A stretch of 55,036 nt of DNA from Lacihabitans sp. LS3-19 (GCF_024343575.1 NZ_RJUA01000016.1:1-55036), one strand, 5' to 3'. Positions 42,324 to 51,883 are shown, numbered from the stretch's first letter. Made by a program: numbers and translations. The notes: generated by a model not told the origin, from the letters alone.

Positions 42324-44093
42324 TTAAGATAAAACCATTTCTTCTATTTTGCAGTCATAAACGGCATTGAATTCATTAAGGAATTCATCTTCTGACAGTT
42401 TTTTTAAGCCAAAATCCACTTCTCCAATATAAAAATCACGAATTGGAGCTGTGCTATTTATGTTTTTTTGGATGAATGGGTGCTTTTCTTTACCGATTGA
42501 CATCCCAAATTCCATGATGTCTGGCTTAAACATCAAATTGAGAGGGATTCTATATTTGCTCCCGTTAAGTGCAGAACAAACTGCTACTGGTTCGTATTCG
42601 GTGTTTCCTCCAAACTGTCCATATTTTGCTCTAGCTACTTTGAATTCTTCCTCATTTTCTCCGAAAAGTATCGCTAGCTTTTTCCTTGGTCTAGTTTTAG
42701 CCAATTGAATTTTGGCATCTAAAACTTGTAATAAATTTCTTAAGCCAAAGACATTCTTACCAGTTTTTATTCTTTCTCGAATAGACTGACGTATAAAATA
42801 AGTAACTGAATTTGTAATGTTGAAGCCAATCTCTGCCATTTGTTTGAAAATAAACGAAGCTGGAGACATGCCAGGTATCGTATTTGGGTCATGCAAAATA
42901 ACTTCATCTTCGGCAGTCAAAAAGCCATCAATTCGGCTGATTACGCTCATACTTGTAGCTTCAAAAGCCTTCAAAATATCTGCATGAATTTTCTCCAAAT
43001 TCTCATATTTGGTCTCTACAGGTATTCTTTTTTTACTTACCGAAGATTTGTATTTAGACTTGAAATCGAAGGTTTGTATATCGCCGTAAACTTCGGCAGG
43101 TGGCAGAGCATATGCTTTGCCGCTATCGTCCTGAATTACGCCAACTGAGAATTCTTGACCAACTATAAACTCCTCAATTAATACATAATCTTCTGCATTT
43201 ACAGAACTTATTACAGCAGAATCGTTGTAATTTAGATATTTGTCTAATTCTATTAATAATTCGGCAGGATGATAAATTATTTCATTGTTCAATACCAAAG
43301 GGAAACCTATGCCTTCGTCTAGATTTGATGTTTTTTCCATCAAATTTTTCTTTTGTCTTTGGCTGAGTTTTGCCCAGTCTTTTTTCAAAATCTGGGTTTC
43401 AAAAAAACACTGACTCATGCCTTTTGAAAACTCCTCTAAGCTTCGTTTTTTTATGATGGCTACCCCAATAGAAGAGCCTTGGTGAGGAGCTTTTACCACT
43501 AAAGGAAAACCTAATTCTGATATTAAATTGGAAAATAATTTAGATTTGTCTGAATTATCCCATTCGTTTTTGGAGATTGTTCGGTATTTTTTGGTTTGCC
43601 CTGTCGCAAAAGCCATCAGCTTATTTTGCACAGGTTTGTCTATTCCCACACCAGAACCTAATATTCCAGGACCAAGATAGGGAATATTCAGCCATTCCAT
43701 AATTCCTTGAATATTACCGTCTTCAGAGTATGGTCCATGCATAACCACAAACGCAAAATCAATCAAATCCTTTAGTTCTTCAATTTTTACTTGAGATCCA
43801 ATTTTATAAATCAATTTATACAATTGCGTATCGCGAAGCGGTCCTAATGATTCAATGTAAATTTTGTAGCCATTGTTTTGGTTTTTAGAAGGGTAGAAAC
43901 TTCTAATGTCTTCCTCATAAAGTAATTTGGAATCTACTTTTATAAAGTTACCAATGCTATCTACAAAAATCGGAATAGGCTCAAAAAAGCGTCTATCTAT
44001 ATGCTCAAGAGCGGTTCTGCCACCCAAATAAGAGATTTCTCTTTCTCTTGATTGGCCTCCAAAAAATATTCCGACTTTTATTTTGTTATCCAT
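42324..44093 (-). CDS. ddl: D-alanine-D-alanine ligase with long insertion and C-terminal extension
   Basis: A 589-residue ATP-grasp enzyme, almost twice the usual ~310-370. The core motifs are complete: GGQSREREIS, VMHGPYSEDGNIQG, KAPHQGSSIGV, EEFIVGQEFSVGV and DPNTIPGMSPASF. Two parts are unusual. About 80 residues (near 220-300) are inserted after the SSIGV loop. The last 119 residues (from 471, KKLAILFGENEEEF) resemble the N-terminal pre-ATP-grasp domain, with YEPVAV...PLNLMFKPDI aligning to FEPIPI...DSKLLYEEDI at the N-terminus. It makes the D-Ala-D-Ala dipeptide of peptidoglycan. It leads the RNase HI/methyltransferase operon. Confidence 0.85.
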   Translation of the reverse strand: MDNKIKVGIFFGGQSREREISYLGGRTALEHIDRRFFEPIPIFVDSIGNFIKVDSKLLYEEDIRSFYPSKNQNNGYKIYIESLGPLRDTQLYKLIYKIGSQVKIEELKDLIDFAFVVMHGPYSEDGNIQGIMEWLNIPYLGPGILGSGVGIDKPVQNKLMAFATGQTKKYRTISKNEWDNSDKSKLFSNLISELGFPLVVKAPHQGSSIGVAIIKKRSLEEFSKGMSQCFFETQILKKDWAKLSQRQKKNLMEKTSNLDEGIGFPLVLNNEIIYHPAELLIELDKYLNYNDSAVISSVNAEDYVLIEEFIVGQEFSVGVIQDDSGKAYALPPAEVYGDIQTFDFKSKYKSSVSKKRIPVETKYENLEKIHADILKAFEATSMSVISRIDGFLTAEDEVILHDPNTIPGMSPASFIFKQMAEIGFNITNSVTYFIRQSIRERIKTGKNVFGLRNLLQVLDAKIQLAKTRPRKKLAILFGENEEEFKVARAKYGQFGGNTEYEPVAVCSALNGSKYRIPLNLMFKPDIMEFGMSIGKEKHPFIQKNINSTAPIRDFYIGEVDFGLKKLSEDEFLNEFNAVYDCKIEEMVLS

Positions 44094-44191
44094 AGTGATT
44101 TAGGGAACATGTAGACATAAAAATAATTTGCAAGTTTATAAAAAAAATGCCAAAAAACTATTTTATATACTTATTGGGCGATTTTTTTTAA

Positions 44192-44446
44192 TCAATGAGG
44201 GTCTGGAACCATCATATTTATGGCTTCCACTTTTTTGATTTCAGATACATTTTTTAGGATGGCTTCTTCCAAACCTGCTTTGAAGGTCATAGAAGACATA
44301 GGGCACGAACCGCAAGATCCTGTGAATTCGAGAATTGCTGTAAAGTCTGGCGTGATTTCAATTACATTGACATTGCCTCCATCGGCAATCAAATATGGTC
44401 TTATGTTGTCTAATGCTTTTTCTACTTTGTTTATCAATTCTTCCAT
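44192..44446 (-). CDS. NifU C-terminal (Nfu) domain iron-sulfur scaffold
   Basis: An 84-residue Nfu domain alone. The cluster-binding CxxC is in GSCGSCPMSS, and IRPYLIADGGNV is the typical start. It carries or transfers [4Fe-4S] clusters. It lies 98 nt before ddl and 49 nt after the CAP protein; the partner Mrp/ApbC gene is 2.2 kb upstream with two unrelated genes between. Confidence 0.93.
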   Translation of the reverse strand: MEELINKVEKALDNIRPYLIADGGNVNVIEITPDFTAILEFTGSCGSCPMSSMTFKAGLEEAILKNVSEIKKVEAINMMVPDPH

Positions 44447-44495
44447 TTTTCAGCTGTATATACATACAATATTACGAAAAAACAGCGAAAAATGT

Positions 44496-44981
44496 TCATT
44501 TTAAGCCAAATAATTGTGTCCAATAATTTTCATATTTTCCTACAGCCATTTCTTTGAAGTTTGGATTCATAATATTGGCACAATGCGTAGGGCTATTGGT
44601 CCATTGCATGATGATTTCTGATGGAGTGGGAGAGAAGCCAGTGGCGGAATAAATATTTTCGGCGATTGATTTAAAATTATAATTTTGAGCCAATACTCTT
44701 GAAGATGGATCGTCGCCTTTTGGAGATACATGTGCAAAGTATTTATTGTCGTACATATCTCTGCTGTGATATAATGCAGCTTTTTCTAAGGCATTGTTCC
44801 AAGTTACGACTCCAGCAGCTTTAAAAAACTCACTTCCACATTTTCTGCCTTCTGCTCTTGTGGTATTTACCAAATCCAAATATTGCTCTTGAATTGATTT
44901 GCTTGAAATATCCGTAGGTTGGATTTTATCCTGACAGGAAGAAAGGAATATTAAACACAAGAAAATGAGGTATTTAAACAT
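44496..44981 (-). CDS. CAP/SCP-domain lipoprotein
   Basis: A 161-residue lipoprotein. The ATG at 44979-44981 begins a lipoprotein signal ending LSSC; earlier in-frame codons give no sensible leader. The mature part is a CAP (SCP/PR-1) domain with LDLVNTTRAEGRKCG, LEKAALYHSRDMYDNKYFAHVSPKGDDPSSRVLAQNY, the AENIYSATGFSPTPSEIIMQW block and HCANIMNP. The cavity His residues are present in HSRDM and FAHVS. Function in bacteria is mostly unknown; some bind sterols or peptidoglycan-related ligands. Confidence 0.88.
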   Translation of the reverse strand: MFKYLIFLCLIFLSSCQDKIQPTDISSKSIQEQYLDLVNTTRAEGRKCGSEFFKAAGVVTWNNALEKAALYHSRDMYDNKYFAHVSPKGDDPSSRVLAQNYNFKSIAENIYSATGFSPTPSEIIMQWTNSPTHCANIMNPNFKEMAVGKYENYWTQLFGLK

Positions 44982-45044
44982 TAATATTATGGGGTAATAG
45001 AGCATTCTAACGCAAATTTTATTCCAATTTGTATATTTTTGAAA

Positions 45045-45075
45045 ATAAAAAAAGTCCATCTGGATTAGATGGACT
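45045..45075 (-). terminator. Rho-independent terminator after the Gfo/Idh/MocA gene
   Basis: AGTCCATCT (45053-45061) pairs with AGATGGACT (45067-45075) around a 5-nt loop; the A-run to the left gives the U-tract for minus-strand transcription. Confidence 0.88.
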
Positions 45076-45141
45076 AATAGGATTTGCAAACTTGTTTTTA
45101 CTATACTTTATGAATTAAACTGCTGGCTAAAAGTATGCTAA

Positions 45142-46485
45142 TCAAACTTTAGGTAATTTCCAACCGTTTTTGTAATCAGAAACCATCAATGCATTGGCTT
45201 CTTTATCATTTTTGAAGTTGCCTTTTTCTGCATCCCAAAATACTTTTCGGCCAAGTTTGTAGGATACATTGCCCATAATTGCGTTTATGGCTGCTACGCT
45301 TCCAGTTTCTATGCCACAGTTTAGCGATGAAGGATCATTGTTTCTTATGGCTTTTATGAAATTTTCTGCGTGCATATAAAGATAATCGTCCTCTGGTTTT
45401 TTTATGTATGTAGGAAGTGGCTCCACCTTGTTTTTCTTAATTTTGTTTTCGGTATAAGTTTCAGGAATAAGCTCCCAGCCGCCTCTATGAACTACCAATG
45501 TGCCATTGTTTCCAATAAAAGCTATTCCTTCGGTTTTCCCATAATTTCCTCCGTCTATACCTGTTGCATGCTCCCAAAGCATATTAAAACCGTCGTATTG
45601 AAATACCGTTTGAAGCGTATCTGGAGTTTCAGAGGCATCGTCTGGATAGGCGAATTTTCCTCCAGAAGCCATTACGGAAATTGGAGCTTTTGCTCCCATA
45701 GCGTGTAAAGCTATGTCGATTTCGTGAACTCCCCAGTCTGTCATTAGTCCGCCTGCATAATCCCAAAACCACCTAAAGTTAAAATGAAAACGGTTTTCGT
45801 TGAAGGCCCTTTTCTGTGCAGGTCCTAGCCACATATCATAATTTACACCTTTTGGCACTGCGGTATCAGGCAAAACTGGTACTGGCTTCATCCAGCCTTG
45901 GTATGCCCAAACTTTCACCAACCTGATTTTGCCAAGCATTCCAGATTTTACCATTTTGAATGCCTCTTCGTAGTGAGGTCCACTGCGTTGCCATTGACCC
46001 ACCTGTACTATTTTTTCATATTTTTTTGCGGCTTTTACCATCAGATTACATTCGTCCATGGTATGTGCTATGGGTTTTTCAACATATACATGCTTTCCAG
46101 CATCCAAAGCTCCAATCATGTTAAGGCAATGCCAATGGTCAGGTGTTCCAACTATCACATAGTCAATATCTTTATTGTCAAGCATTTCTCTGTAATCACC
46201 ATAAGTTTTTGCTTTTTTACCTTGAAGTTTTTCTAGATTTGCAGAGCGTTCATCAAGTACATTTTCATCAATGTCACAAAGCCCAATGCATTCTACGCCA
46301 GCGTTTTTTATATGCCTTGTAAGATTAGAAAATCCCATTCCTTTGCAGCCAATTAATCCCACTTTTAGTTGATCAGAAGGTGCAAGTTTTTTTGGTCTAG
46401 AATTGGCCAATGAGGCAGAAATACTTGGAATGGTTAAGCCTGCAAAAGCCATGCTTTTTACAAAGGTTCGTCTTGAGTTTTTCAT
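45142..46485 (-). CDS. Gfo/Idh/MocA family oxidoreductase with Tat signal
   Basis: A 447-residue NAD(P)-dependent oxidoreductase exported by Tat: the N-terminus has NSRRTFVKS and a hydrophobic stretch. The Rossmann domain reads KVGLIGCKGMG, with the VEKPIAHT lysine-proline motif (EKP) near residue 135 and a C-terminal alpha/beta domain containing the DWGVHEIDIALHAMG block. Such exported forms often act on sugars or inositols, or as glycosidases. It is bracketed by terminators on both sides, so it is a single-gene unit. Confidence 0.9.
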   Translation of the reverse strand: MKNSRRTFVKSMAFAGLTIPSISASLANSRPKKLAPSDQLKVGLIGCKGMGFSNLTRHIKNAGVECIGLCDIDENVLDERSANLEKLQGKKAKTYGDYREMLDNKDIDYVIVGTPDHWHCLNMIGALDAGKHVYVEKPIAHTMDECNLMVKAAKKYEKIVQVGQWQRSGPHYEEAFKMVKSGMLGKIRLVKVWAYQGWMKPVPVLPDTAVPKGVNYDMWLGPAQKRAFNENRFHFNFRWFWDYAGGLMTDWGVHEIDIALHAMGAKAPISVMASGGKFAYPDDASETPDTLQTVFQYDGFNMLWEHATGIDGGNYGKTEGIAFIGNNGTLVVHRGGWELIPETYTENKIKKNKVEPLPTYIKKPEDDYLYMHAENFIKAIRNNDPSSLNCGIETGSVAAINAIMGNVSYKLGRKVFWDAEKGNFKNDKEANALMVSDYKNGWKLPKV

Positions 46486-46613
46486 TTTTTTTAGGTTGAA
46501 TTAAATTTGAAATGACATTTTCAAAATAGAGAATGATTATGCCAGATTTTCTTTAAATGTAAATGTAATGAAAAACTTTAAATGCGAATAGTGAAAAATC
46601 AAGAAAAATACAC

Positions 46614-46643
46614 AAAAAAAGGAGTTCAAAAAATGAACTCCTT
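46614..46643 (-). terminator. Rho-independent terminator after mrp/apbC
   Basis: AAGGAGTTCA (46619-46628) pairs with TGAACTCCTT (46634-46643) around five A residues; the A7 run on the left is the U-tract on the minus strand. Confidence 0.88.
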
Positions 46644-46663
46644 GAGACATATTTTAAGAAAAA

Positions 46664-47770
46664 TTACATTCGCATTTTTACAGGTTCGGTTTTAGGTAAA
46701 TTGGCATTTCTAATGGCAATTTGTTGGGCCAAATTTTCTGCAGCTTCTTGGAAGGCTTGCGTCACTATTTGGTCTTGTTCCATCATGATTGGTCTGCCTT
46801 CATCGCCACCTTCTCTTATTTTTTGTACCAGTGGTATTTGTCCCAAAACAGAAACGTTAAATTTGTCGGCAAGTTGTTGACCACCGCCAGATCCAAATAT
46901 AAAGTACTTATTGTCAGGTAATTCTGCTGGTGTAAAATAAGACATGTTTTCAATAACTCCCAAAATAGGGACATTAATATTAGGTTGGCTAAACATTGAG
47001 CCACCTTTCGTAGCATCAGCCAAAGCTATTTTTTGAGGCGTTGTAACAATTACTGCACCGGTGACTGGTACAGTCTGTACCAAAGTTAAATGAATATCAC
47101 TTGTTCCCGGAGGTAAGTCAAGCAATAAATAGTCTAATTCACCCCAATCTACATCTCCAAAAAACTGTTTCAAAGCCTGACTGGCCATAGGTCCACGCCA
47201 AACGACTGCACTGTCTGGCGGAGTAAGGAAGCCGATAGAAATCATTTTTATACCATATTGCATTATGGGAGTAATGAAGTTCTTCCCGTCTTTTACAGAA
47301 ACCATCGGTTGCATTTCTTCAGCACCGAACATGATAGGAATGGATGGTCCAGAAATATCAGCATCAATAATTCCTACTTTAGCTCCAGATTTTTTCAAAG
47401 CCATAGCCAGGTTTACTGTAACAGTAGATTTACCTACGCCGCCTTTTCCTGAAGATATTGCTATGATGTTTTTTACTTGGGGTAAAAGTAAATTTTTGTT
47501 TAAAATTGATGTGACATTGAAAGTCATTTGGATATCAATTTCAAATCCTTCACCCAGATCTCTTCGTAAAGCATCCACGCAACGCTGCTTTATCAATTCT
47601 TTAAGCGGGCAAGCCGGTGTTGTTAGAATTACCGTGAATTTAACTTGATTTACACCAATTTCTACATCGGAAATCATGTTAAGTGTTACCAAGTCTTTTT
47701 TTAAATCAGGCTCTTCAACTGTACTAAGTGCTTTTAAAACTTTTTCTTTTGTTATCGTAAATTCTCCCAT
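46664..47770 (-). CDS. apbC: Mrp/ApbC family iron-sulfur cluster carrier ATPase
   Basis: A 368-residue protein. The N-terminal ~85 residues are a MIP18/DUF59 domain (VLKALSTVEEPDLKKDLVTLNMISDV, TTPACPLKELI). The P-loop ATPase starts at residue 100 with the deviant Walker A SSGKGGVGKST (108-116), followed by DADISGPSIP and DLPPGTSDIHLTL. The usual CxxC cluster-binding pair near the C-terminal half is not seen (segment NMSYFTPAELPDNKYFIFG), so cluster binding may differ. It transfers [4Fe-4S] clusters to apoproteins. Confidence 0.93.
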   Translation of the reverse strand: MGEFTITKEKVLKALSTVEEPDLKKDLVTLNMISDVEIGVNQVKFTVILTTPACPLKELIKQRCVDALRRDLGEGFEIDIQMTFNVTSILNKNLLLPQVKNIIAISSGKGGVGKSTVTVNLAMALKKSGAKVGIIDADISGPSIPIMFGAEEMQPMVSVKDGKNFITPIMQYGIKMISIGFLTPPDSAVVWRGPMASQALKQFFGDVDWGELDYLLLDLPPGTSDIHLTLVQTVPVTGAVIVTTPQKIALADATKGGSMFSQPNINVPILGVIENMSYFTPAELPDNKYFIFGSGGGQQLADKFNVSVLGQIPLVQKIREGGDEGRPIMMEQDQIVTQAFQEAAENLAQQIAIRNANLPKTEPVKMRM

Positions 47771-47834
47771 TGATATTGTTAGTCTAAAATACCCAACATT
47801 GAGGTATTGTTTAAAGTTCGAGGTTTTTGTTTTT

Positions 47835-48809
47835 CTATATCAAATTTTGGTTAATGAAATCTAACTCGGCATTCGTATCTATTTGATTATCAAAAGCTTC
47901 TATTTTTTCTTTTATTTTTTGTAGAAATTCCTGATGTTTTGAGTTTTGAGGATTAAATGGTCTATGAGCCAAAGCTGTAATAATTTTTCGCCATTCTTTG
48001 ATGAAGTTAATTAGATTTTCGTCAAAGTACCATTTCGAAAACAAGTCTACTATATATTGTTCTGCAACTTCGTTTGGATGAATTAAATCCGACTTATAGA
48101 ATCTATAATCTCGTAAGTCATCCATCATGATTTCGTAAGCAGGAAAATAAAAAACGTCAACAAATTTTTTGGTGAATACATCACAGGCTAATCTGAGATT
48201 TGCTTTGGATAAACTATTCAAAACTAGGGTGTCTTTGGTGTGTCTTACAGGGCTTACGGTGACTATGATTTTAAGCTTTGGATTTAGATTTTTTAAAGAA
48301 AAATAAATATTTTCAAAAATATCTAAATGCTCATTTTGATCTAAAAATCTTTTTTCAAAAAGATTGGAATTTTGTTTGTGACAATTAGATACAATCCTTT
48401 GATTTTCTGATAGTTGGTAAATCCAACTAGTACCAAGGGTTAATATTAAAAAATCGGCTTTTGAGACGAAATCAAGAACTTCTTTTTGTTTTAATTTAAT
48501 TTTATCTGTTAAACCTTCTTTAGTTTCAGCTCTAATTTCTGAGTGATAATCATAATGAAAAAAGACCTCATCTTTTGTTAAAATGAGATCTCCTTCTATT
48601 TCATCTAAATTTATAGTTTTTTGTAAAAGATTGGCAATAGAAAATAAATTAAAAACCACTCCAAAAGGATTAATTAAACAATCCATTTTGTTTTTTTGCA
48701 AATAAGAACCCAGTACATCCGAAAAACACGAACCAATTGTTAGTATTTTTGAATCTTGGCTTATTTTAAAACTTGGATTTTGGTTTTCTATAATTGTTCT
48801 AAATTCCAT
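47835..48809 (-). CDS. GSCFA domain protein
   Basis: A 324-residue protein named for the motif GSCFSDVLG at residues 27-35, with NPFGVVFNLFSI, TLGTSWIYQL and the later VSPVRHTKD and FPAYEIMMDDLRDYRFYKSDLIHPNEVA blocks. The last block resembles the Asp-His pair of SGNH-type esterases, so an acyl hydrolase or transferase role is possible. It follows the dehydratase gene after 7 nt. Confidence 0.92.
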   Translation of the reverse strand: MEFRTIIENQNPSFKISQDSKILTIGSCFSDVLGSYLQKNKMDCLINPFGVVFNLFSIANLLQKTINLDEIEGDLILTKDEVFFHYDYHSEIRAETKEGLTDKIKLKQKEVLDFVSKADFLILTLGTSWIYQLSENQRIVSNCHKQNSNLFEKRFLDQNEHLDIFENIYFSLKNLNPKLKIIVTVSPVRHTKDTLVLNSLSKANLRLACDVFTKKFVDVFYFPAYEIMMDDLRDYRFYKSDLIHPNEVAEQYIVDLFSKWYFDENLINFIKEWRKIITALAHRPFNPQNSKHQEFLQKIKEKIEAFDNQIDTNAELDFINQNLI

Positions 48810-48816
48810 TTCTAGA

Positions 48817-50544
48817 TTAGTGTGACTCTCTGTTTACTTTGCTACCTGAATTTCCTACCAAAAAGTCAAAATCCGCTCCTAAATGTGCTTGGTTTACGGA
48901 CTCAATGTAGAGTTTAGCATAGCCTCTATTATAACCCAAATCTAAAGGTTTCCAGTTTTTACGTCTGTTCTCCATTTCTTCGTCAGATATATCTAAATGA
49001 AGCTTTTTCCCTAAAACATCTACAATAATCATATCGCCATTTTGCACAAAAGCTAAAGGTCCACCAACGGCAGATTCAGGGGATACATGCAAGAAAACCG
49101 TTCCAAATGCCGTTCCACTCATTCTGGCGTCAGAGATTCTAACAATATCTTTTATTCCTTTTTCTAGAAGTTTTTTAGGCAATGCCATACTACCCACTTC
49201 AGGCATGCCTGGGTAGCCTTTAGGTCCAGAGTTTTTCAAAACCATCACAGAGTTTTCGTCAATGTCTAAATTGGGGTCATCTATTCTAGCGTGATAATCT
49301 TCAATGTCCTCAAATACCACTGCTTTTCCTGTATGTTTGAGCAATTTTTCAGTAGCTGCCGAAACTTTTATTACGGAGCCATCAGGGCATAAATTACCTT
49401 TTACCACCGTAATCCCCGCCTCTTTCATTAGTGGATTGTTATAAGGATGAATCACATCCTCATTCCAATTTCTAGCTTTTGCAGAGTTTTCAATAATAGA
49501 TTTTCCGTTTACACTGATAGCACTTTTATCTAAAATCTCAGTCATTTCTTTTATCACAACTGGAAGACCACCAGCATAATAAAAGTCTTCCATAAGATAT
49601 TTTCCTGATGGCATGAGATTTACCAAAAGTGGGATTTTGCTACCTAAATCATCGAAATCTTCTAGTTTTAAGTCTATTCCTACTCTTCTAGCTAGTGCCA
49701 AAAGATGGAGTATTAAATTTGTAGATCCGCCAACAGCAGCATTTATTTTTATAGCGTTTTCGAAGGCAGGTTTTGTTAAAATTTCAGAAATTTTAAGGTT
49801 TTCTTTGGCCATTTCCACTGCTCTCATTCCACTCATGTGTGCGAGCATTTTTTTGCGAGAATCTACAGCAGGTATTGCAGAAATGCCCGGAAGGGTTAAG
49901 CCCAGTGCTTCCACCATTACGGCCATTGTAGACGCAGTGCCCATGGTAGAGCAATGTCCAGCAGACCTGCTCATGCAAGCTTCAGCTTCTTCAAAATCTT
50001 CAGCAGACATTTTTCCTGTTTTAAAGTCATCTGCAAACTTCCAAACGTCTGTTCCTGAGCCAATTGCCTTACCTTGGAATCGACCATTTAACATTGGTCC
50101 CCCAGGTACAACTATGGTAGGAATGTCGACACTCGCTGCTCCCATTACTAATGATGGTGTGGTTTTATCGCAACCAGTCAATAATACCACAGCATCAAAC
50201 GGATTGCCTCTTATACTCTCTTCTACAGTCATTGCTGCGAGGTTTCTATATAACATTGCTGTAGGACGAATGATAGTTTCGCCAAGGGACATAACGGGGA
50301 ATTCTAATGGAAATCCACCGGCTTCATAGATTCCGTTTTTTACGAATTGTGCTATTTCTCTAAAATGCCCGTTGCATGGTGTAACTTCTGACCAGGTATT
50401 GCAAATTCCAATAACAGGTTTTCCTTTAAATTGGTGAGATGGATAGCCTTGGTTTTTCATCCATGATCTATAAATGAATCCGTCTTTACCGGTTTTTCCA
50501 AACCAGTCCCTACTCCTAAGTTCTTCTTCTTTATTGTTTTCCAT
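48817..50544 (-). CDS. IlvD/Edd family dehydratase, probably for a sugar acid
   Basis: A 575-residue [Fe-S] dehydratase. The start at 50542-50544 (MENNKEEELRSRDWFGK) is chosen over an upstream frame that overlaps the divergent gene. Cluster cysteines are in CNTWSEVTPC, TGCDKTTPS and AGHCSTMGTAS. The N-terminal RSRDWFG and CNGHFREIAQ and EFPVMSLGET segments resemble sugar-acid dehydratases (L-arabonate/D-xylonate type) more than the branched-chain amino-acid enzyme IlvD. No ilv genes are near. The product would be a 2-keto-3-deoxy sugar acid; the substrate is inferred. Confidence 0.85.
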   Translation of the reverse strand: MENNKEEELRSRDWFGKTGKDGFIYRSWMKNQGYPSHQFKGKPVIGICNTWSEVTPCNGHFREIAQFVKNGIYEAGGFPLEFPVMSLGETIIRPTAMLYRNLAAMTVEESIRGNPFDAVVLLTGCDKTTPSLVMGAASVDIPTIVVPGGPMLNGRFQGKAIGSGTDVWKFADDFKTGKMSAEDFEEAEACMSRSAGHCSTMGTASTMAVMVEALGLTLPGISAIPAVDSRKKMLAHMSGMRAVEMAKENLKISEILTKPAFENAIKINAAVGGSTNLILHLLALARRVGIDLKLEDFDDLGSKIPLLVNLMPSGKYLMEDFYYAGGLPVVIKEMTEILDKSAISVNGKSIIENSAKARNWNEDVIHPYNNPLMKEAGITVVKGNLCPDGSVIKVSAATEKLLKHTGKAVVFEDIEDYHARIDDPNLDIDENSVMVLKNSGPKGYPGMPEVGSMALPKKLLEKGIKDIVRISDARMSGTAFGTVFLHVSPESAVGGPLAFVQNGDMIIVDVLGKKLHLDISDEEMENRRKNWKPLDLGYNRGYAKLYIESVNQAHLGADFDFLVGNSGSKVNRESH

Positions 50545-50653
50545 TAACGATTGAATAATAATTGATTTCAAAAATATAAATAGCGGCATAAATATAGGTA
50601 AAACCACGTTTTTTTTGTTTTTTTGCGAGTAAATTTTAAACTTTAACACAGAA

Positions 50654-51883
50654 ATGAATCTTTTTGAAAGCTTTGACGAAGTTATCAGCGACGACTTTAT
50701 CCAACAAGTAAAATCCTTATCCAATGATAATTTAGGCGATGTAGAAGTGGCTATGAAAGGGGTTTTCTATACTTTATTGGCTGGCCTTATTAGAAGAACG
50801 AATAGCGATATGAGTTCTGGAATGCTATTTAATCAAATTAAAGAAAAATATAAAAACAACTCAATTCCACTTGACAAGCTAAGTATTTTTGAAAAAAAGG
50901 CAACCATTGACAATGTAACTGAAAATGGATCAAAAATTATTAGCCAGATATTTCCCGCTTATAAAAGCCCTCTGTTGAGTATGATTGGCTCTTATGCTAG
51001 TACAAGTAAAAATACTACAGTTTTAACTTCGGGTATCACTGCTTCCTTATTGGTGGATTTGTTGGGAAAACAAATATCTGCTGAAAACATGGATAAAGAA
51101 TCCTTGGTTTATTTTCTAAAGCAACATCATGAATTGCTGCTTCAAAAAGCCCCTGAAGCTTTAATGGAAAAGATGATTCCTGCTCTTGGTTTGCAAGAGC
51201 TTATTAATTCAAAATTTGCTCCTTTGAAAAAGCCAGAACCAAGTGCCAAAAATGTAGAAGAAGTGGAGGCACCTAAGGCTTATGAAGAATATACTGATGA
51301 TGAAGGTGGGACTTTTTTTAATAAAAAGGTTTTATTGGGGCTTTTGGCTTTGGTAATAGTTGCGGGAGTAAGTTATTATATCTGGGCAAATAATGGAAGT
51401 TTTAGTTTTTTTAACAAAGAAGATGCCCCTGTAGAATCTTTAGATGAAGAGATGCAATTTGCAGATTCACTTTCCAATGCTTCTTCTGATTCTTTGAAAA
51501 TTGATAGTGAGGGCTCTGCGTCAAAAACTGTGCCGTTAAATAATTCTGAAAAAGAAAATTTTCAAAAGTATATTTTGGATTCAAACGAAAAACAAGGGAA
51601 AGAATTTGACTTTACTAGTATACAATATGTGGACAAAACATTTGAATTAACAGCTGCTTCTTTACCTATTATTGATGAGATAGCTAATCTTATGAACTCA
51701 GATCAAAAAATCCAAATTAAGGTTATTGGTTTTTCTGAAGAAAATGACCTTAAGTTAAACAACAAGAGGGCTTTTGCTGTAAAAAAGGTATTAATGAGTA
51801 AAGGTATAAACACATTAAGAATAGATGCTGGTTCTGGAGGGAAAGGTGGTAATTTTCCTAGAATTAAAGTAGTGTCTAAGTAG
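50654..51883 (+). CDS. DUF937-like and OmpA-like domain membrane protein
   Basis: A 409-residue protein. The first ~190 residues are a helical DUF937-like domain (VEVAMKGVFYTLLAGLIRRT, SGITASLLVDLLGKQIS). A single transmembrane helix (VLLGLLALVIVAGVSYYIWA) is at about 227-246, then an acidic linker and a C-terminal OmpA-like half (DFTSIQYVDKTFELTAASLPIIDEIANLM, IKVIGFSEENDLKLNNKRAFAVKKVL). The usual peptidoglycan-binding Asp/Arg pair is only partly kept. It may link the cytoplasm to the wall. It is divergent from the dehydratase and ends at a strong terminator. Note that the strand of the in-frame start overlaps nothing. Confidence 0.75.
   Translation: MNLFESFDEVISDDFIQQVKSLSNDNLGDVEVAMKGVFYTLLAGLIRRTNSDMSSGMLFNQIKEKYKNNSIPLDKLSIFEKKATIDNVTENGSKIISQIFPAYKSPLLSMIGSYASTSKNTTVLTSGITASLLVDLLGKQISAENMDKESLVYFLKQHHELLLQKAPEALMEKMIPALGLQELINSKFAPLKKPEPSAKNVEEVEAPKAYEEYTDDEGGTFFNKKVLLGLLALVIVAGVSYYIWANNGSFSFFNKEDAPVESLDEEMQFADSLSNASSDSLKIDSEGSASKTVPLNNSEKENFQKYILDSNEKQGKEFDFTSIQYVDKTFELTAASLPIIDEIANLMNSDQKIQIKVIGFSEENDLKLNNKRAFAVKKVLMSKGINTLRIDAGSGGKGGNFPRIKVVSK

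Noticed and set aside
48817-50724. Start of the dehydratase at 50724
   Set aside because: It would overlap the divergent OmpA-like gene by 71 nt; the family start is at 50544.
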